Part shown: piece by piece, positions 1-5,829 of the stretch
Position numbering within the stretch: position 1 is the stretch's first letter
Layout of the letters: the number at the start of each line of letters is the position of its first letter
Source of the DNA: DATCLA01 sp036564195
GTDB lineage: Bacteria; Bacillota; UBA4882; UBA8346
Assembly (NCBI GenBank): GCA_036564195.1
Contig: DATCLA010000109.1
Location: forward strand, 1-7,057
Length of the DNA stretch: 7,057 bases
Reading direction: 5' to 3'
The notes under the pieces: model-generated
Seen by the model: only the letters and a program-made list of their open reading frames with translations
Database searches by the model: none
What the model was told of the DNA's origin: nothing
Translations under genes and position numbers: made by a program

Positions 1-6
1 ACTCAT
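1..6 (-). CDS. Start of a further minus-strand gene, possibly flagellin (only two codons visible)
   Basis: An ATG followed by AGT (Met-Ser) lies at the window edge, preceded on the minus strand by GGGAG with a 5-nt spacer (AGATA), which is a good translation start. The gene lies about 125 nt downstream of a sigma-28-like promoter and follows csrA. In B. subtilis that position is held by hag, the flagellin gene whose translation CsrA represses. Identity is inferred from position only; fliD, flaG or an unrelated gene is equally compatible with two codons. Confidence 0.4.
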
Positions 7-11
7 TATCT

Positions 12-20
12 CTCCCTATC
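12..20 (-). promoter_or_regulatory. Ribosome binding site of the left-edge gene, containing a GGA
   Basis: On the minus strand the sequence AGGGAG sits five bases before the ATG at 4-6. It contains the only GGA triplet in the roughly 125-nt leader. In B. subtilis hag one CsrA site overlaps the Shine-Dalgarno sequence in this way. A second GGA site, as in B. subtilis, is not apparent, so CsrA control here is only a possibility. Confidence 0.4.
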
Positions 21-138
21 TCGATAAATGAAAATATTTCTCGCTATTACTTCTTTTCTTAGATTTTTTAAATTCATATAAACGGTAGTGAACCATACCA
101 AATGGCCTTGAAACTTAACCAGAAAATATCATTCTTTT

Positions 139-165
139 ATATCGTCATTTAAACTAAAAAATTAA
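139..165 (-). promoter_or_regulatory. Candidate sigma-28 (SigD/FliA-type) promoter
   Basis: On the minus strand GACGATAT (139-146) matches the sigma-28 -10 consensus GCCGATAT at 7 of 8 positions. It is preceded by exactly 15 nt and then TTAA (162-165), 3 of 4 against the -35 TAAA. Transcription would begin near 131 and give a leader of about 125 nt before the ATG at 4-6. Sigma-28 normally drives flagellin and other late genes, which agrees with the flgM gene in this cluster. The -35 overlaps the foot of a terminator-like hairpin (164-179), so the promoter sits just after the end of any upstream transcript. Confidence 0.5.
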
Positions 166-179
166 GCCTTTTCCGGCTT
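156..179 (-). terminator. Small terminator-like hairpin upstream of the left-edge gene
   Basis: The inverted repeat AAGCC (164-168) and GGCTT (175-179) encloses a 6-nt loop. On the minus strand it is followed by AATTTTTT, on the plus strand by three further T residues. The stem is short at five base pairs, so strength is uncertain. It could end minus-strand read-through just before the sigma-28-like promoter, or a plus-strand transcript. Confidence 0.4.
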
Positions 180-591
180 TTTAGCGTAAATAATTATATT
201 CCATCTTTTGGGTTTTAGGACTCTATAAAAGTAACTCTCCGAAGAAGGATTGGCTTTCCTTAGAAAGTTTTTTTACTTTCGTTGATCCCTTAACCACTAA
301 TAAGTTTTATTTAGCGACTTGGTTCTAATCACTCCGGCTTGAGCCGCCCTGGTAAACCGAACTTTAAAATTCAATCAATAAAACCCAGTTAATGATCCTG
401 CATCAACTGGGTTTTACATTTTCCATGTTACGAGACAACCTGTTTTCGATCTTGATTTCAGCTGTGACCTTAAGAATGCGGCCACCTTCTTTCCCCGGGC
501 TGTTTCCAGGTTTAAAATTCATCTTCCTCAAATGTTCTCTTTAGTGCAGCCCCTTTAGCTACGGAAGTGACCAAATGGGCAACAGTCAAAT
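166..591. other. Intergenic region between the csrA terminator and the left-edge promoter
   Basis: About 425 bp carry no convincing protein gene on either strand. They hold a strong 11-bp inverted repeat (380-415), a 6-bp inverted repeat GAAAGT/ACTTTC around six T residues (263-280), a 4-bp GC hairpin CGGC-TCAA-GCCG near 337-348 (minus-strand reading), and a weak 39-codon minus-strand frame at 403-522. I looked for tRNA, cyclic-di-GMP-I riboswitch, SRP and tmRNA hallmarks and saw none. It may be untranslated spacer or hold a small RNA. Confidence 0.5.
380..415. terminator. Perfect 11-bp inverted repeat, bidirectional terminator-like hairpin
   Basis: AAAACCCAGTT (380-390) and AACTGGGTTTT (405-415) are exact reverse complements around a 14-nt loop, which can itself add a GAT/ATC pairing. 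On the plus strand the stem runs into TTTTACATTTT, and on the minus strand into TTTTATTGATT, so it resembles a two-way rho-independent terminator with a modest U-tract. The transcript it ends is unclear because no secure gene abuts it; csrA already has its own terminator at 592-622. Confidence 0.55.
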
Positions 592-622
592 AAAAAAAAG
601 GGCTGTGTAACCCTCTCTTTTT
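592..622 (-). terminator. Rho-independent terminator of the fliW-csrA transcript
   Basis: On the minus strand, about 20 nt after the csrA stop codon, the sequence AGGGTT-ACAC-AGCCCT forms a hairpin (stem arms around 599-604 and 609-614, one U-G pair) followed by an eight-T run (592-599). Flanking A and T tracts can extend the stem. The plus-strand reading also ends in CTCTTTTT, so it could act weakly in both directions. Confidence 0.8.
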
Positions 623-640
623 ACTTAGCTAACCAGTAAC

Positions 641-874
641 TTATTTCTCCTTGCTTTGCCAAAAAGCGTTCAATTCATCAAACCCAGCCCGCGAACTGGC
701 AGCCAATTGATTTTCCTTTTGAATTTCCAAATATATCTCCTCGCGGTGAACTGACACTTGTTTGGGGGCAGTAATGCCAAGCTTGACCTGGTCTCCCTTA
801 ACCTCAACAATCGTAACTTTGACATCATCGCCAATAATAATACTTTCATTCCTTTTTCTAGTGAGTACGAGCAT
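641..874 (-). CDS. csrA: Carbon storage regulator CsrA (flagellin translational repressor)
   Basis: CsrA is a small dimeric RNA-binding protein that grips GGA motifs in mRNA leaders and blocks ribosome access. In Bacillota its main target is flagellin mRNA, and FliW antagonises it. The 77-residue product opens with MLVLTRKRNESI and carries the RNA-contacting Leu4 and Arg6 and the VHREE segment with Arg44 and Glu45, all family hallmarks. A C-terminal helix and tail follow, including Asn55 in IQKEN; from memory, Asn55 of B. subtilis CsrA is implicated in FliW binding. Length is close to the 74 residues of the B. subtilis protein. The ATG at 872-874 follows AAGGGGGA with a good spacer. It lies 112 bp after fliW, an unusually long gap for this cluster, and a terminator follows. 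Confidence 0.96.
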   Translation of the reverse strand: MLVLTRKRNESIIIGDDVKVTIVEVKGDQVKLGITAPKQVSVHREEIYLEIQKENQLAASSRAGFDELNAFWQSKEK

Positions 875-986
875 ACAGATCCCCCTTGAAAGACAATATC
901 CTTACCTATATAAATTACTATTCTCCAGTTTTTTACAATTTCCTTCATTTGGAATTAAAATTATCAAACTAATTTCCGCGTTAAGG
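875..986 (-). promoter_or_regulatory. csrA leader with five GGA motifs, possible CsrA autoregulatory sites
   Basis: The 112-nt fliW-csrA gap holds five minus-strand GGA triplets, at 975-977, 941-943, 924-926, 899-901 and 880-882. Neighbours are 17-34 nt apart, and the last lies within the csrA Shine-Dalgarno site. CsrA dimers bind paired GGA motifs at about such distances, and E. coli CsrA represses its own mRNA this way. Autoregulation here is inference. No good sigma-A or sigma-28 promoter is visible in the gap. Confidence 0.35.
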
Positions 987-1412
987 CTAACCTTCTTTAA
1001 AAAGCGGTGTCCGCAGGGGATAATTCTCATTTAAGATCACCTGATACCCAAGGTGAGTTACGCGGTTGAGAACGAGCGGTGCTTTCAGGTTCAATGTAGT
1101 TTGGCTGGGGGTTTGCTCCGGAATGTTTACGATTGATAAGATCAGCGCATCCTCCGGTTTTGATAGTTCCAGACTGGCGGCAACTTCGTCGTCGATCTCA
1201 AAGGTATAGTCCGGACAGATTATAAAAGGGGAGACGGTGATAAAAGCCAGTTTTTCTTGGTTTAATGATTGTAAACAGGAGAAAGTCGAATTCTCCGGTT
1301 GGATTAGGACAAAACGGTGTTCCGCTTCGAAACCCGGAATTCCTTGCGGAAATTGGAAGATCATTTTGCTTTCACATTCAACCGTACCAAAAAATTTTGT
1401 CTTAATTTGCAT
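987..1412 (-). CDS. fliW: Flagellar assembly factor FliW
   Basis: FliW is a cytoplasmic protein that binds either flagellin or CsrA. When flagellin is exported, FliW is freed to sequester CsrA and so relieves repression of flagellin translation. The 141-residue product begins MQIKTKFFG and shows the family's FPQGIPGFE motif near residues 22-30, a central LQSLN...AFITVSPF...PDYTFEI stretch, and a C-terminal LNLKAPLVLN...GYQVIL...YPLRTPLF block. I chose the ATG at 1410-1412 because AAGGGTG lies six bases upstream. A GTG three codons earlier (1419-1421) sits inside that Shine-Dalgarno site and is unlikely to be used. It follows flgL by 31 bp and precedes csrA, the usual Bacillota arrangement. 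The yviE gene found between flgL and fliW in B. subtilis is absent. Confidence 0.95.
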   Translation of the reverse strand: MQIKTKFFGTVECESKMIFQFPQGIPGFEAEHRFVLIQPENSTFSCLQSLNQEKLAFITVSPFIICPDYTFEIDDEVAASLELSKPEDALILSIVNIPEQTPSQTTLNLKAPLVLNRVTHLGYQVILNENYPLRTPLFKEG

Positions 1413-1418
1413 AAAATT

Positions 1419-1425
1419 CACCCTT
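1419..1425 (-). promoter_or_regulatory. Ribosome binding site deciding the fliW start
   Basis: AAGGGTG on the minus strand lies six bases before the ATG at 1410-1412. The alternative GTG start is made of the last bases of this same site, so the downstream ATG is the better choice and the protein starts with the family-typical MQIKTKFFG. Confidence 0.7.
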
Positions 1426-1443
1426 GTTTTTTAACTTGGATAA

Positions 1444-2313
1444 TTAATCAAGATAATTTAACATGCTGATCTGCAAGATCCGGGCCCCGGAGGCTAAAGC
1501 TGCCTGATAGACGGTTTCCTGCATCTTCAGATTCATAGCCGATTCCGCTAAATCAGCATCTTCAGTCTCACTTAGTAATTTATTAAATTGGATATCCAAT
1601 TTGGAATACCGTTCTTTACTGAGCTCCAACCGGTTAACCTTAGCACCGATTGCGGCCCTGATGTCTAAAATATTATCAACTTTCTGGCTGATGATGGTAA
1701 TATCCGTAGTCCCGATACTTTCAATATCACCATTGCGAATATGGGCCTCAAAATTATCCATTGCGGTAAAAAAATCCCCAAAAACCTGGTTTCCAGTGTA
1801 ACCGATCACCAGGGAAACTCCCGGACCGACTTCCATCTTCATCTGGTTATCGTCCCCCTGATAGACATAAGCATCGTCATAAGCCGGACTGTTGGTTTGC
1901 TGGCCTCCGAATAAATATCTGCTGCCTAGTTGGGTATTGGCAATTTGTAGCAGATGGCCTTTTAGTTCGTGGACTTCATCGGCATAGGCGTTTAAAGACT
2001 CTTGAGTCAAATGACCGTTAGCGCTGGCAACCGCCAGTTCTTCCAGACGGTTCAATACTTTGTTCATTTCTGCTAATGAAGCATCAGAAGCCTCCAACCA
2101 GGAGATGGCGCTATCGGAATTATCGGCATACCGTTTGGTCTCATTAATCGTATCTTTCAATCGCAAACTGCTAATCAGACCAACCGGATCATCGGAAGGA
2201 TACTGAATCTTCTTCCCGGTGGAAATCTCATTATAGCGTTTATCAATCTGCCGCATTGCCAAGTTAATATTGCGAGTTAACCCATTATTAATTATCTTCT
2301 CCGTTATTCGCAT
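1444..2313 (-). CDS. flgL: Flagellar hook-associated protein 3 (FlgL, HAP3)
   Basis: FlgL forms the second ring of the hook-filament junction, between FlgK and the flagellin filament. It is exported by the flagellar type III apparatus. The 289-residue product has the flagellin-like N-terminal helical domain (about 1-140) with RYNEISTGKKI and PSDDPVG near residues 27-45, followed by LGSRYLFGGQQTN at about 129-141. A short variable middle comes next. The C-terminal helix (about 212-289) contains TEDADLAESAM and ends in AARILQISMLNYL-type residues, as in the family. There is no cleavable signal, as expected for this export route. The ATG follows a strong GGAGGTG, 20 bp after flgK. Hook-filament genes flgK and flgL are commonly co-transcribed in this order. 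Confidence 0.95.
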   Translation of the reverse strand: MRITEKIINNGLTRNINLAMRQIDKRYNEISTGKKIQYPSDDPVGLISSLRLKDTINETKRYADNSDSAISWLEASDASLAEMNKVLNRLEELAVASANGHLTQESLNAYADEVHELKGHLLQIANTQLGSRYLFGGQQTNSPAYDDAYVYQGDDNQMKMEVGPGVSLVIGYTGNQVFGDFFTAMDNFEAHIRNGDIESIGTTDITIISQKVDNILDIRAAIGAKVNRLELSKERYSKLDIQFNKLLSETEDADLAESAMNLKMQETVYQAALASGARILQISMLNYLD

Positions 2314-2333
2314 CTTTTACACCTCCATGGCTA

Positions 2334-3770
2334 TTAACGTCCTACTGTCCCGGTACCATTGATCAATTTATCCAACAGCTCATCAATGGTAGTAATATAA
2401 CGGGCAGAAGCATTATAGGCGTTTTGGTATATAATCAGATTAGTCAATTCTTCATCCATCGAAACCCCAGCTACCGATTCTTGACGTTCTTGTAAATAGT
2501 TGATCAGAGTTTCCTGATTGTCAGTAGTGCTATTAGCTTTTTCAGCGTCAATTCCCAATTTGGCGATTAGACCGTTGTAATATTCTTTTAGGGTAAAAGT
2601 CCCGTTGCTCATCAGCATTTCCTGACCGATCACATTGGCCAGGTTTACCGCATTATCGCCGTTACCCGGAGCGCCGTGAGGCAGTTCCGAAGCCTCGGCA
2701 ACATTAACTGAAGCCGCAATCAGTTTCAAATCAGCGTAAATTTCCGGGTTGAGGTCAATGTCTTTAGCATCGGTCCCGGTAAAAAAGGTCCGTCCGGTCG
2801 AATCAAGTAAGCCAAAACCGCTCTGATGAACCTGGTTAAATCGGGTAATCAAGGTGGAGGTAAAATTATTCAGCGCATCAATATAATAAGCCACTTCTTC
2901 ATCCCGCATCTCTAATAACCCTTTAAGCTGGCCGTTGGTTATATTGGCTGGTACGTTATTCTTTTCCCAAACCACATCATAGCGACCTTGGTTTTCCATA
3001 TTACGTACTACTTTAAGCTGGGAATAGGTATCTCCGGACACCAGTAAAGTACCGCCGACCGAAACATTATAGCGACCATAGGTATCAGTTACTACATCCA
3101 CATTAATCAACTCAGAAAGGTTTTGAACCAGCAGTTCCCGTTGGTCCAGAAGGTCGTTGGGTTGTTGTCCGGTACCCTTCACTTTGGCAATGACTTCATT
3201 TAAGTCCGCGATCTGTTGGGCAATTGTATTCACTTTGCCGGTGATTACCGAGACTTCATAATCCAGGTCTTCCTGGAGATCGGTTAACTGTTGATAGGTA
3301 TGCCGGATGGTTTGGGCAAACACAATTGCATCCTCTGCTACAGCTGACCGGACTGACGAATCTTCCGCCCGGGTTGCCAGTTCATTCAGGGACTCCCAAA
3401 ATTGATTTAACCGGGCGCTGATACTCGAATCCGATGGCTCGTTAATGACTACTTCAAGCTGCTCTAAAGTACTCTGCCGCATTGACCAGCGGCCTTTTAA
3501 TGAGGTCTCATTTTGAAGCTGCATATCAATAAATTCATCACGCATCCGGATAATCTCCGTCACTTCAACCCCGGTACCGATCTGACCGGCCCCGCCCGTA
3601 CCGATGAGTGAAGGGTAAGCATAAGGAGGTGTAGTTTGCATCACGGCAATTTGACGTGAATATCCCGGGGTAGCGGCGTTAGTAATATTCTGTCCGGTTA
3701 CATGAAGTGCCAATTGATGGGCACGTAAACCCCGAGCGCCTACTTCCAAACTTCCGAAGGTCGATCCCAT
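2334..3770 (-). CDS. flgK: Flagellar hook-associated protein 1 (FlgK, HAP1)
   Basis: FlgK forms the first junction ring on the distal end of the hook after the hook cap is lost. The 478-residue product starts with the rod/hook/HAP signature: GLRAHQLALHVTGQNITNAA at residues 14-33, followed directly by TPGYSRQ. Long helical stretches around 100-225 include EDSSVRSAV and DLLDQRELLV, typical of FlgK. The C-terminus (about 438-478) carries LTNLIIYQNAYNASARYITT and then a DELLDKLI segment, the axial-protein C-terminal helix that pairs with the N-terminal one. The length is near the low end for FlgK, implying a modest outer domain. The ATG lies 6 bp after flgN, and its Shine-Dalgarno AAGGGGTG is formed by the last codons of flgN, suggesting coupled translation. 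Confidence 0.96.
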   Translation of the reverse strand: MGSTFGSLEVGARGLRAHQLALHVTGQNITNAATPGYSRQIAVMQTTPPYAYPSLIGTGGAGQIGTGVEVTEIIRMRDEFIDMQLQNETSLKGRWSMRQSTLEQLEVVINEPSDSSISARLNQFWESLNELATRAEDSSVRSAVAEDAIVFAQTIRHTYQQLTDLQEDLDYEVSVITGKVNTIAQQIADLNEVIAKVKGTGQQPNDLLDQRELLVQNLSELINVDVVTDTYGRYNVSVGGTLLVSGDTYSQLKVVRNMENQGRYDVVWEKNNVPANITNGQLKGLLEMRDEEVAYYIDALNNFTSTLITRFNQVHQSGFGLLDSTGRTFFTGTDAKDIDLNPEIYADLKLIAASVNVAEASELPHGAPGNGDNAVNLANVIGQEMLMSNGTFTLKEYYNGLIAKLGIDAEKANSTTDNQETLINYLQERQESVAGVSMDEELTNLIIYQNAYNASARYITTIDELLDKLINGTGTVGR

Positions 3771-3776
3771 TCCGTT

Positions 3777-4232
3777 TCACCCCTTAAAATCCAATAAATG
3801 TTGCCTTTGATCATTCCCGACAACCCTACCGGATACATTATAGGTTGCCGTCTTGGGCTGATCGGGAACGGTCAATGCATTTAAAGTAAATTGGGTCAAC
3901 GCTAACGCATCGCCAATTAATTCAAGGTTAAATTTATTATTTACCTGTAATTTTTCAGTTAATTGTCTCAGATTCCGCAGTTGCTGCTGCCAATCTGAAA
4001 CCTGGCTGGATTGAGACTGTTCTTGTAAAAAAAATTGCACCTGTGAAAGACAGGCGTCATTGATCGTTTTGAATTCTTGCCCTAAAACTTCTTCCTGACG
4101 GACAATTTCTTTAAGCTGATTTAAATCATCTTTCAATAGAGCCTCTTTTTTTAAGAGGCTCAATTCATTCAATCTTTCTAAAAGTTCCTTTGCTTGGTTT
4201 AGCGCCATTGAAAGTTGAACTTCAGTGATCAA
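3777..4232 (-). CDS. flgN: Flagellar export chaperone FlgN (for FlgK and FlgL)
   Basis: FlgN is a cytoplasmic helical chaperone that keeps FlgK and FlgL unpolymerised and delivers them to the flagellar export gate. The 151-residue product is almost all helix. A coiled-coil-like segment spans about residues 10-60 (leucine and lysine/glutamate heptads), a second covers 80-122 with NLELI at 102-106, and a short tail contains TYNVSG (130-135), which recurs in Bacillota FlgN. The start is TTG, chosen because GGGAGGT lies four bases upstream; the next Met is residue 9 and has no such site. The start is only 2 bp from the flgM stop and flgK begins 6 bp after its own stop, so the three genes are translationally linked. 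Sequence conservation in this family is low, so context carries much of the weight. Confidence 0.9.
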   Translation of the reverse strand: MITEVQLSMALNQAKELLERLNELSLLKKEALLKDDLNQLKEIVRQEEVLGQEFKTINDACLSQVQFFLQEQSQSSQVSDWQQQLRNLRQLTEKLQVNNKFNLELIGDALALTQFTLNALTVPDQPKTATYNVSGRVVGNDQRQHLLDFKG

Positions 4233-4234
4233 TA

Positions 4235-4528
4235 CTACCTCCCGGCAAGCTCATCCACTAGGCAGCGGTTAATCATTTTTCCCGCGATTTCAGCCCCGGA
4301 TTTGTAATACGTGCCTTCTTTAATCTGCTTTTTTAACTCATTTATGTTATCGGCACGAATTTCCTCAGACTTTAGCACTAATTCTTTAGCCGTTGTCAAC
4401 TCTTGGGCGAAACGGGAAAGCTCCAACCGGTCCGGTTTTTTCTCCACATCAAACAAGCCCGGCTGCAAATTTACATAAGCCCGTTCAACCATTAACACTC
4501 TGGCTACTTGATTTGTAGAGATCATCAT
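4235..4528 (-). CDS. flgM: Anti-sigma-28 factor FlgM
   Basis: FlgM binds and inhibits the flagellar sigma factor (SigD/FliA) until the hook-basal body is finished, delaying flagellin and other late genes. The product is 97 residues from the chosen start. It has an N-terminal MMISTNQVARVL segment, a linker, then DRLELSRFAQEL (33-44). The conserved C-terminal sigma-binding part (about 57-86) contains IRADNINELKKQIKEGTYY and AGKMI. I chose the ATG at 4526-4528 because AGGTGAG lies five bases upstream and the protein then begins as FlgM usually does. The ATG at 4523-4525 is nearly equal. An upstream ATG (4547-4549) directly abuts the yvyF stop and would add seven residues, but it has a poorer ribosome site. 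The sigma-28-like promoter near position 150 is a likely indirect target. Confidence 0.93.
   Translation of the reverse strand: MMISTNQVARVLMVERAYVNLQPGLFDVEKKPDRLELSRFAQELTTAKELVLKSEEIRADNINELKKQIKEGTYYKSGAEIAGKMINRCLVDELAGR
4237..4243 (-). promoter_or_regulatory. Ribosome binding site supporting the TTG start of flgN
   Basis: GGGAGGT on the minus strand, made of the last sense codons and stop of flgM, lies four bases before the TTG at 4230-4232. This near-perfect Shine-Dalgarno match is the reason for accepting a TTG start, and it implies that ribosomes ending flgM can reinitiate on flgN. Confidence 0.75.
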
Positions 4529-4532
4529 TTGA

Positions 4533-4539
4533 CTCACCT
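4533..4539 (-). promoter_or_regulatory. Ribosome binding site deciding the flgM start
   Basis: AGGTGAG on the minus strand lies four to five bases before the ATG at 4526-4528 and seven to eight before the next ATG at 4523-4525. It lies inside the extra coding sequence that a start at 4549 would add, which argues that translation starts downstream of it. Confidence 0.6.
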
Positions 4540-4549
4540 GCTTTCTCAT

Positions 4550-4981
4550 TCAACTTTTCTTCCGGCCTAAAATGGTTTTATAAGTATAGACCACTTCTTT
4601 GCTACTCCTTGGTTTAACTTCAGTTTTATCCGGTCCCATATTTTGAACTGCTTTCTTAAACTCCTGCTCCAGCAAAGCGGCACAACGGTCGCAAAAACGC
4701 CCTGCTTTAATGGGGCGCTGGCAATTTTCGCATTGCAACTCGCCTGTTTCCAGTTCAAAATCCTCTGTTTCCAGCCGGCCTTCTCTTAAAAAACGGGTGA
4801 TTACTTTCAATTCAACACCGGTCCGTTCGCTTACATCCAATAAAGATGATCCCGGGTGGTCGATCAGATCTTGTTTAACTTTTTGAAAATCCTCTTCTTC
4901 CTGCCGAAGGCAATTATTACAAATGTATCTGCCGTTGTATTGGTAAATCCTACCGCAACGTCGGCAATTTCTAATATCCAT
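4550..4981 (-). CDS. yvyF: YvyF-type flagellar operon zinc-finger protein (TIGR03826-like)
   Basis: This is the protein found between comFC and flgM in many Bacillota; its molecular role is not firmly known, though flagellar control is usually proposed. The 143-residue product has two four-cysteine zinc knuckles: Cys6, Cys9, Cys21 and Cys24 at the N-terminus, and Cys84, Cys87, Cys97 and Cys100 near the C-terminus. Between them, about residues 45-72, is a helix-turn-helix-like segment (LLDVSERTGVELKVITRFLR) followed by a Gly-Arg-Leu turn, suggesting nucleic-acid or protein contacts. The basic C-terminus ends GRKKS. The ATG follows AAAGGAG with a seven-base spacer, and flgM follows closely. The name rests on architecture and gene order. 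Confidence 0.88.
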   Translation of the reverse strand: MDIRNCRRCGRIYQYNGRYICNNCLRQEEEDFQKVKQDLIDHPGSSLLDVSERTGVELKVITRFLREGRLETEDFELETGELQCENCQRPIKAGRFCDRCAALLEQEFKKAVQNMGPDKTEVKPRSSKEVVYTYKTILGRKKS

Positions 4982-5037
4982 CTGCGGGCTCCTTTCTTGT
5001 TAGGTATTTTGATTGGAACGAAGCACTACTGGTCAAT

Positions 5038-5829
5038 TTATTCTGACAGCCAATGGGTTTCCATAATGCCGCTGGCAACCGTCAGCACATTCACTTGCAA
5101 AGCTCCGGCCTTTAATAAGATCCGGGCTGCCTCCGAAGCCGTAGCCCCGGTAGTAAGGATATCATCAATTAGTAAGACTAATTTCCCTTTAACCGCCGAG
5201 GTTTCAACGATCTGAAAAGCCCCTCTGACATTAGCAAACCTGGCCACCCGCTTTAAAGAGTTTTGAGTTTCGGTAAGCTTGGTCCTTACTAATACAGAGT
5301 CATTGACGGGCATCCCCAAATACTTACTCAATGGCTCAGCTAACAGCCTAGCCTGATTATAGCCGCGGAGAGTTAATTTTTGAGGGTGAAGCGGAATGGG
5401 GATCACCAAATCGGCTTTTGAAAATTCCGGGTTGGCTTTTAACCATTCAACCAGGAGTTCACCTAAAGCCTGCCCCAACTCGGGACGGTAGCGATATTTC
5501 AAATCAGTGAGGTATTCCCGGAGTGCGCCTTCATAAAGCGCTACCGCCCGGGCTTGCTGATAGTAAACCGGAGCTGTTTCACATTGTTTACAGAGTGCTC
5601 GGTTTTGGGTTTGCAACCGCAACGGTTTTCCACATTTAGCACAGTAGGGCGGCGAGATAAACATTATTCTGTTCAGACACTGTTTACCTAAACCCTTTTG
5701 TAGGCTGCGCTCTTGAAAACATACCGGGCATAAGCTTTCCGGGGTAAAAAGCAGTTCTACCAACCCCTTACCAAGCCAGGGCAACCACTTATTCTGCTTT
5801 ATGAACCTTTCTATTATGTTCTTCGTCAT
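5038..5829 (-). CDS. comFC: ComF family protein (ComFC-like, phosphoribosyltransferase fold)
   Basis: ComFC is a cytoplasmic protein needed for efficient natural transformation, working with the ComFA translocase on incoming single-stranded DNA. The product has 263 residues from the chosen ATG. It has an N-terminal zinc-knuckle region, then the ComF signature DLVIPIPLHPQKLTLRGYNQ at about 140-159 and TETQNSLKRVAR. The PRPP-binding loop VLLIDDILTTGAT lies at about 218-230. The second knuckle is complete (Cys63, Cys66, Cys80, Cys83). The first has Cys34, Cys37 and Cys51, but Gly48 replaces the usual fourth ligand. A TTG three codons upstream (5836-5838) would give 266 residues, but its Shine-Dalgarno match is about 12 nt away. 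The ATG has only a weak GGGG, so the start is uncertain. It is separated from comFA by 121 bp and comFB is missing. Confidence 0.93.
   Translation of the reverse strand: MTKNIIERFIKQNKWLPWLGKGLVELLFTPESLCPVCFQERSLQKGLGKQCLNRIMFISPPYCAKCGKPLRLQTQNRALCKQCETAPVYYQQARAVALYEGALREYLTDLKYRYRPELGQALGELLVEWLKANPEFSKADLVIPIPLHPQKLTLRGYNQARLLAEPLSKYLGMPVNDSVLVRTKLTETQNSLKRVARFANVRGAFQIVETSAVKGKLVLLIDDILTTGATASEAARILLKAGALQVNVLTVASGIMETHWLSE

Noticed and set aside
193..198. Perfect minus-strand TATAAT box
   Set aside because: No matching -35 lies 16-18 nt upstream, and transcription would meet the hairpin at 164-179 almost at once. In AT-rich spacer this is expected by chance.
180..420. Riboswitch in the left gap, such as cyclic-di-GMP-I as often found near flagellar genes
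   Set aside because: The conserved GACGCAAAGC-type core and receptor sequences are not present on either strand, and no other riboswitch core was recognised.
425..544. A 39-codon plus-strand frame in the left gap
   Set aside because: It has no Shine-Dalgarno site and lies antisense to the other weak frame at 403-522. Nothing in it resembles a known protein.
670..948. A 92-codon minus-strand frame overlapping csrA and its leader
   Set aside because: It runs out of frame through csrA, which has full family identity and its own ribosome site. The frame has no Shine-Dalgarno match and no recognisable protein features.
900..970. Possible sigma-A promoter for csrA (TTGTAA or TTGATA with TATATA-like boxes)
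   Set aside because: Neither -35 candidate has an acceptable -10 at 16-18 nt; the best pairing needs a 20-nt spacer.
762..1034. A 90-codon plus-strand frame across csrA and the csrA leader
   Set aside because: It is antisense to csrA and fliW, has a composition typical of a shadow frame and no ribosome site.
4982..5037. Sigma-28 or sigma-A promoter just upstream of yvyF (TAAA or TTGACC near the comFC end)
   Set aside because: TTGACC has no suitable -10 at the right distance, and the sequence 15 nt after TAAA does not match GCCGATAT.
4856..5215. A 119-codon plus-strand frame with hydrophobic stretches
   Set aside because: It is antisense to yvyF and comFC, both clear genes, and its apparent hydrophobicity is a by-product of the opposite-strand codons.
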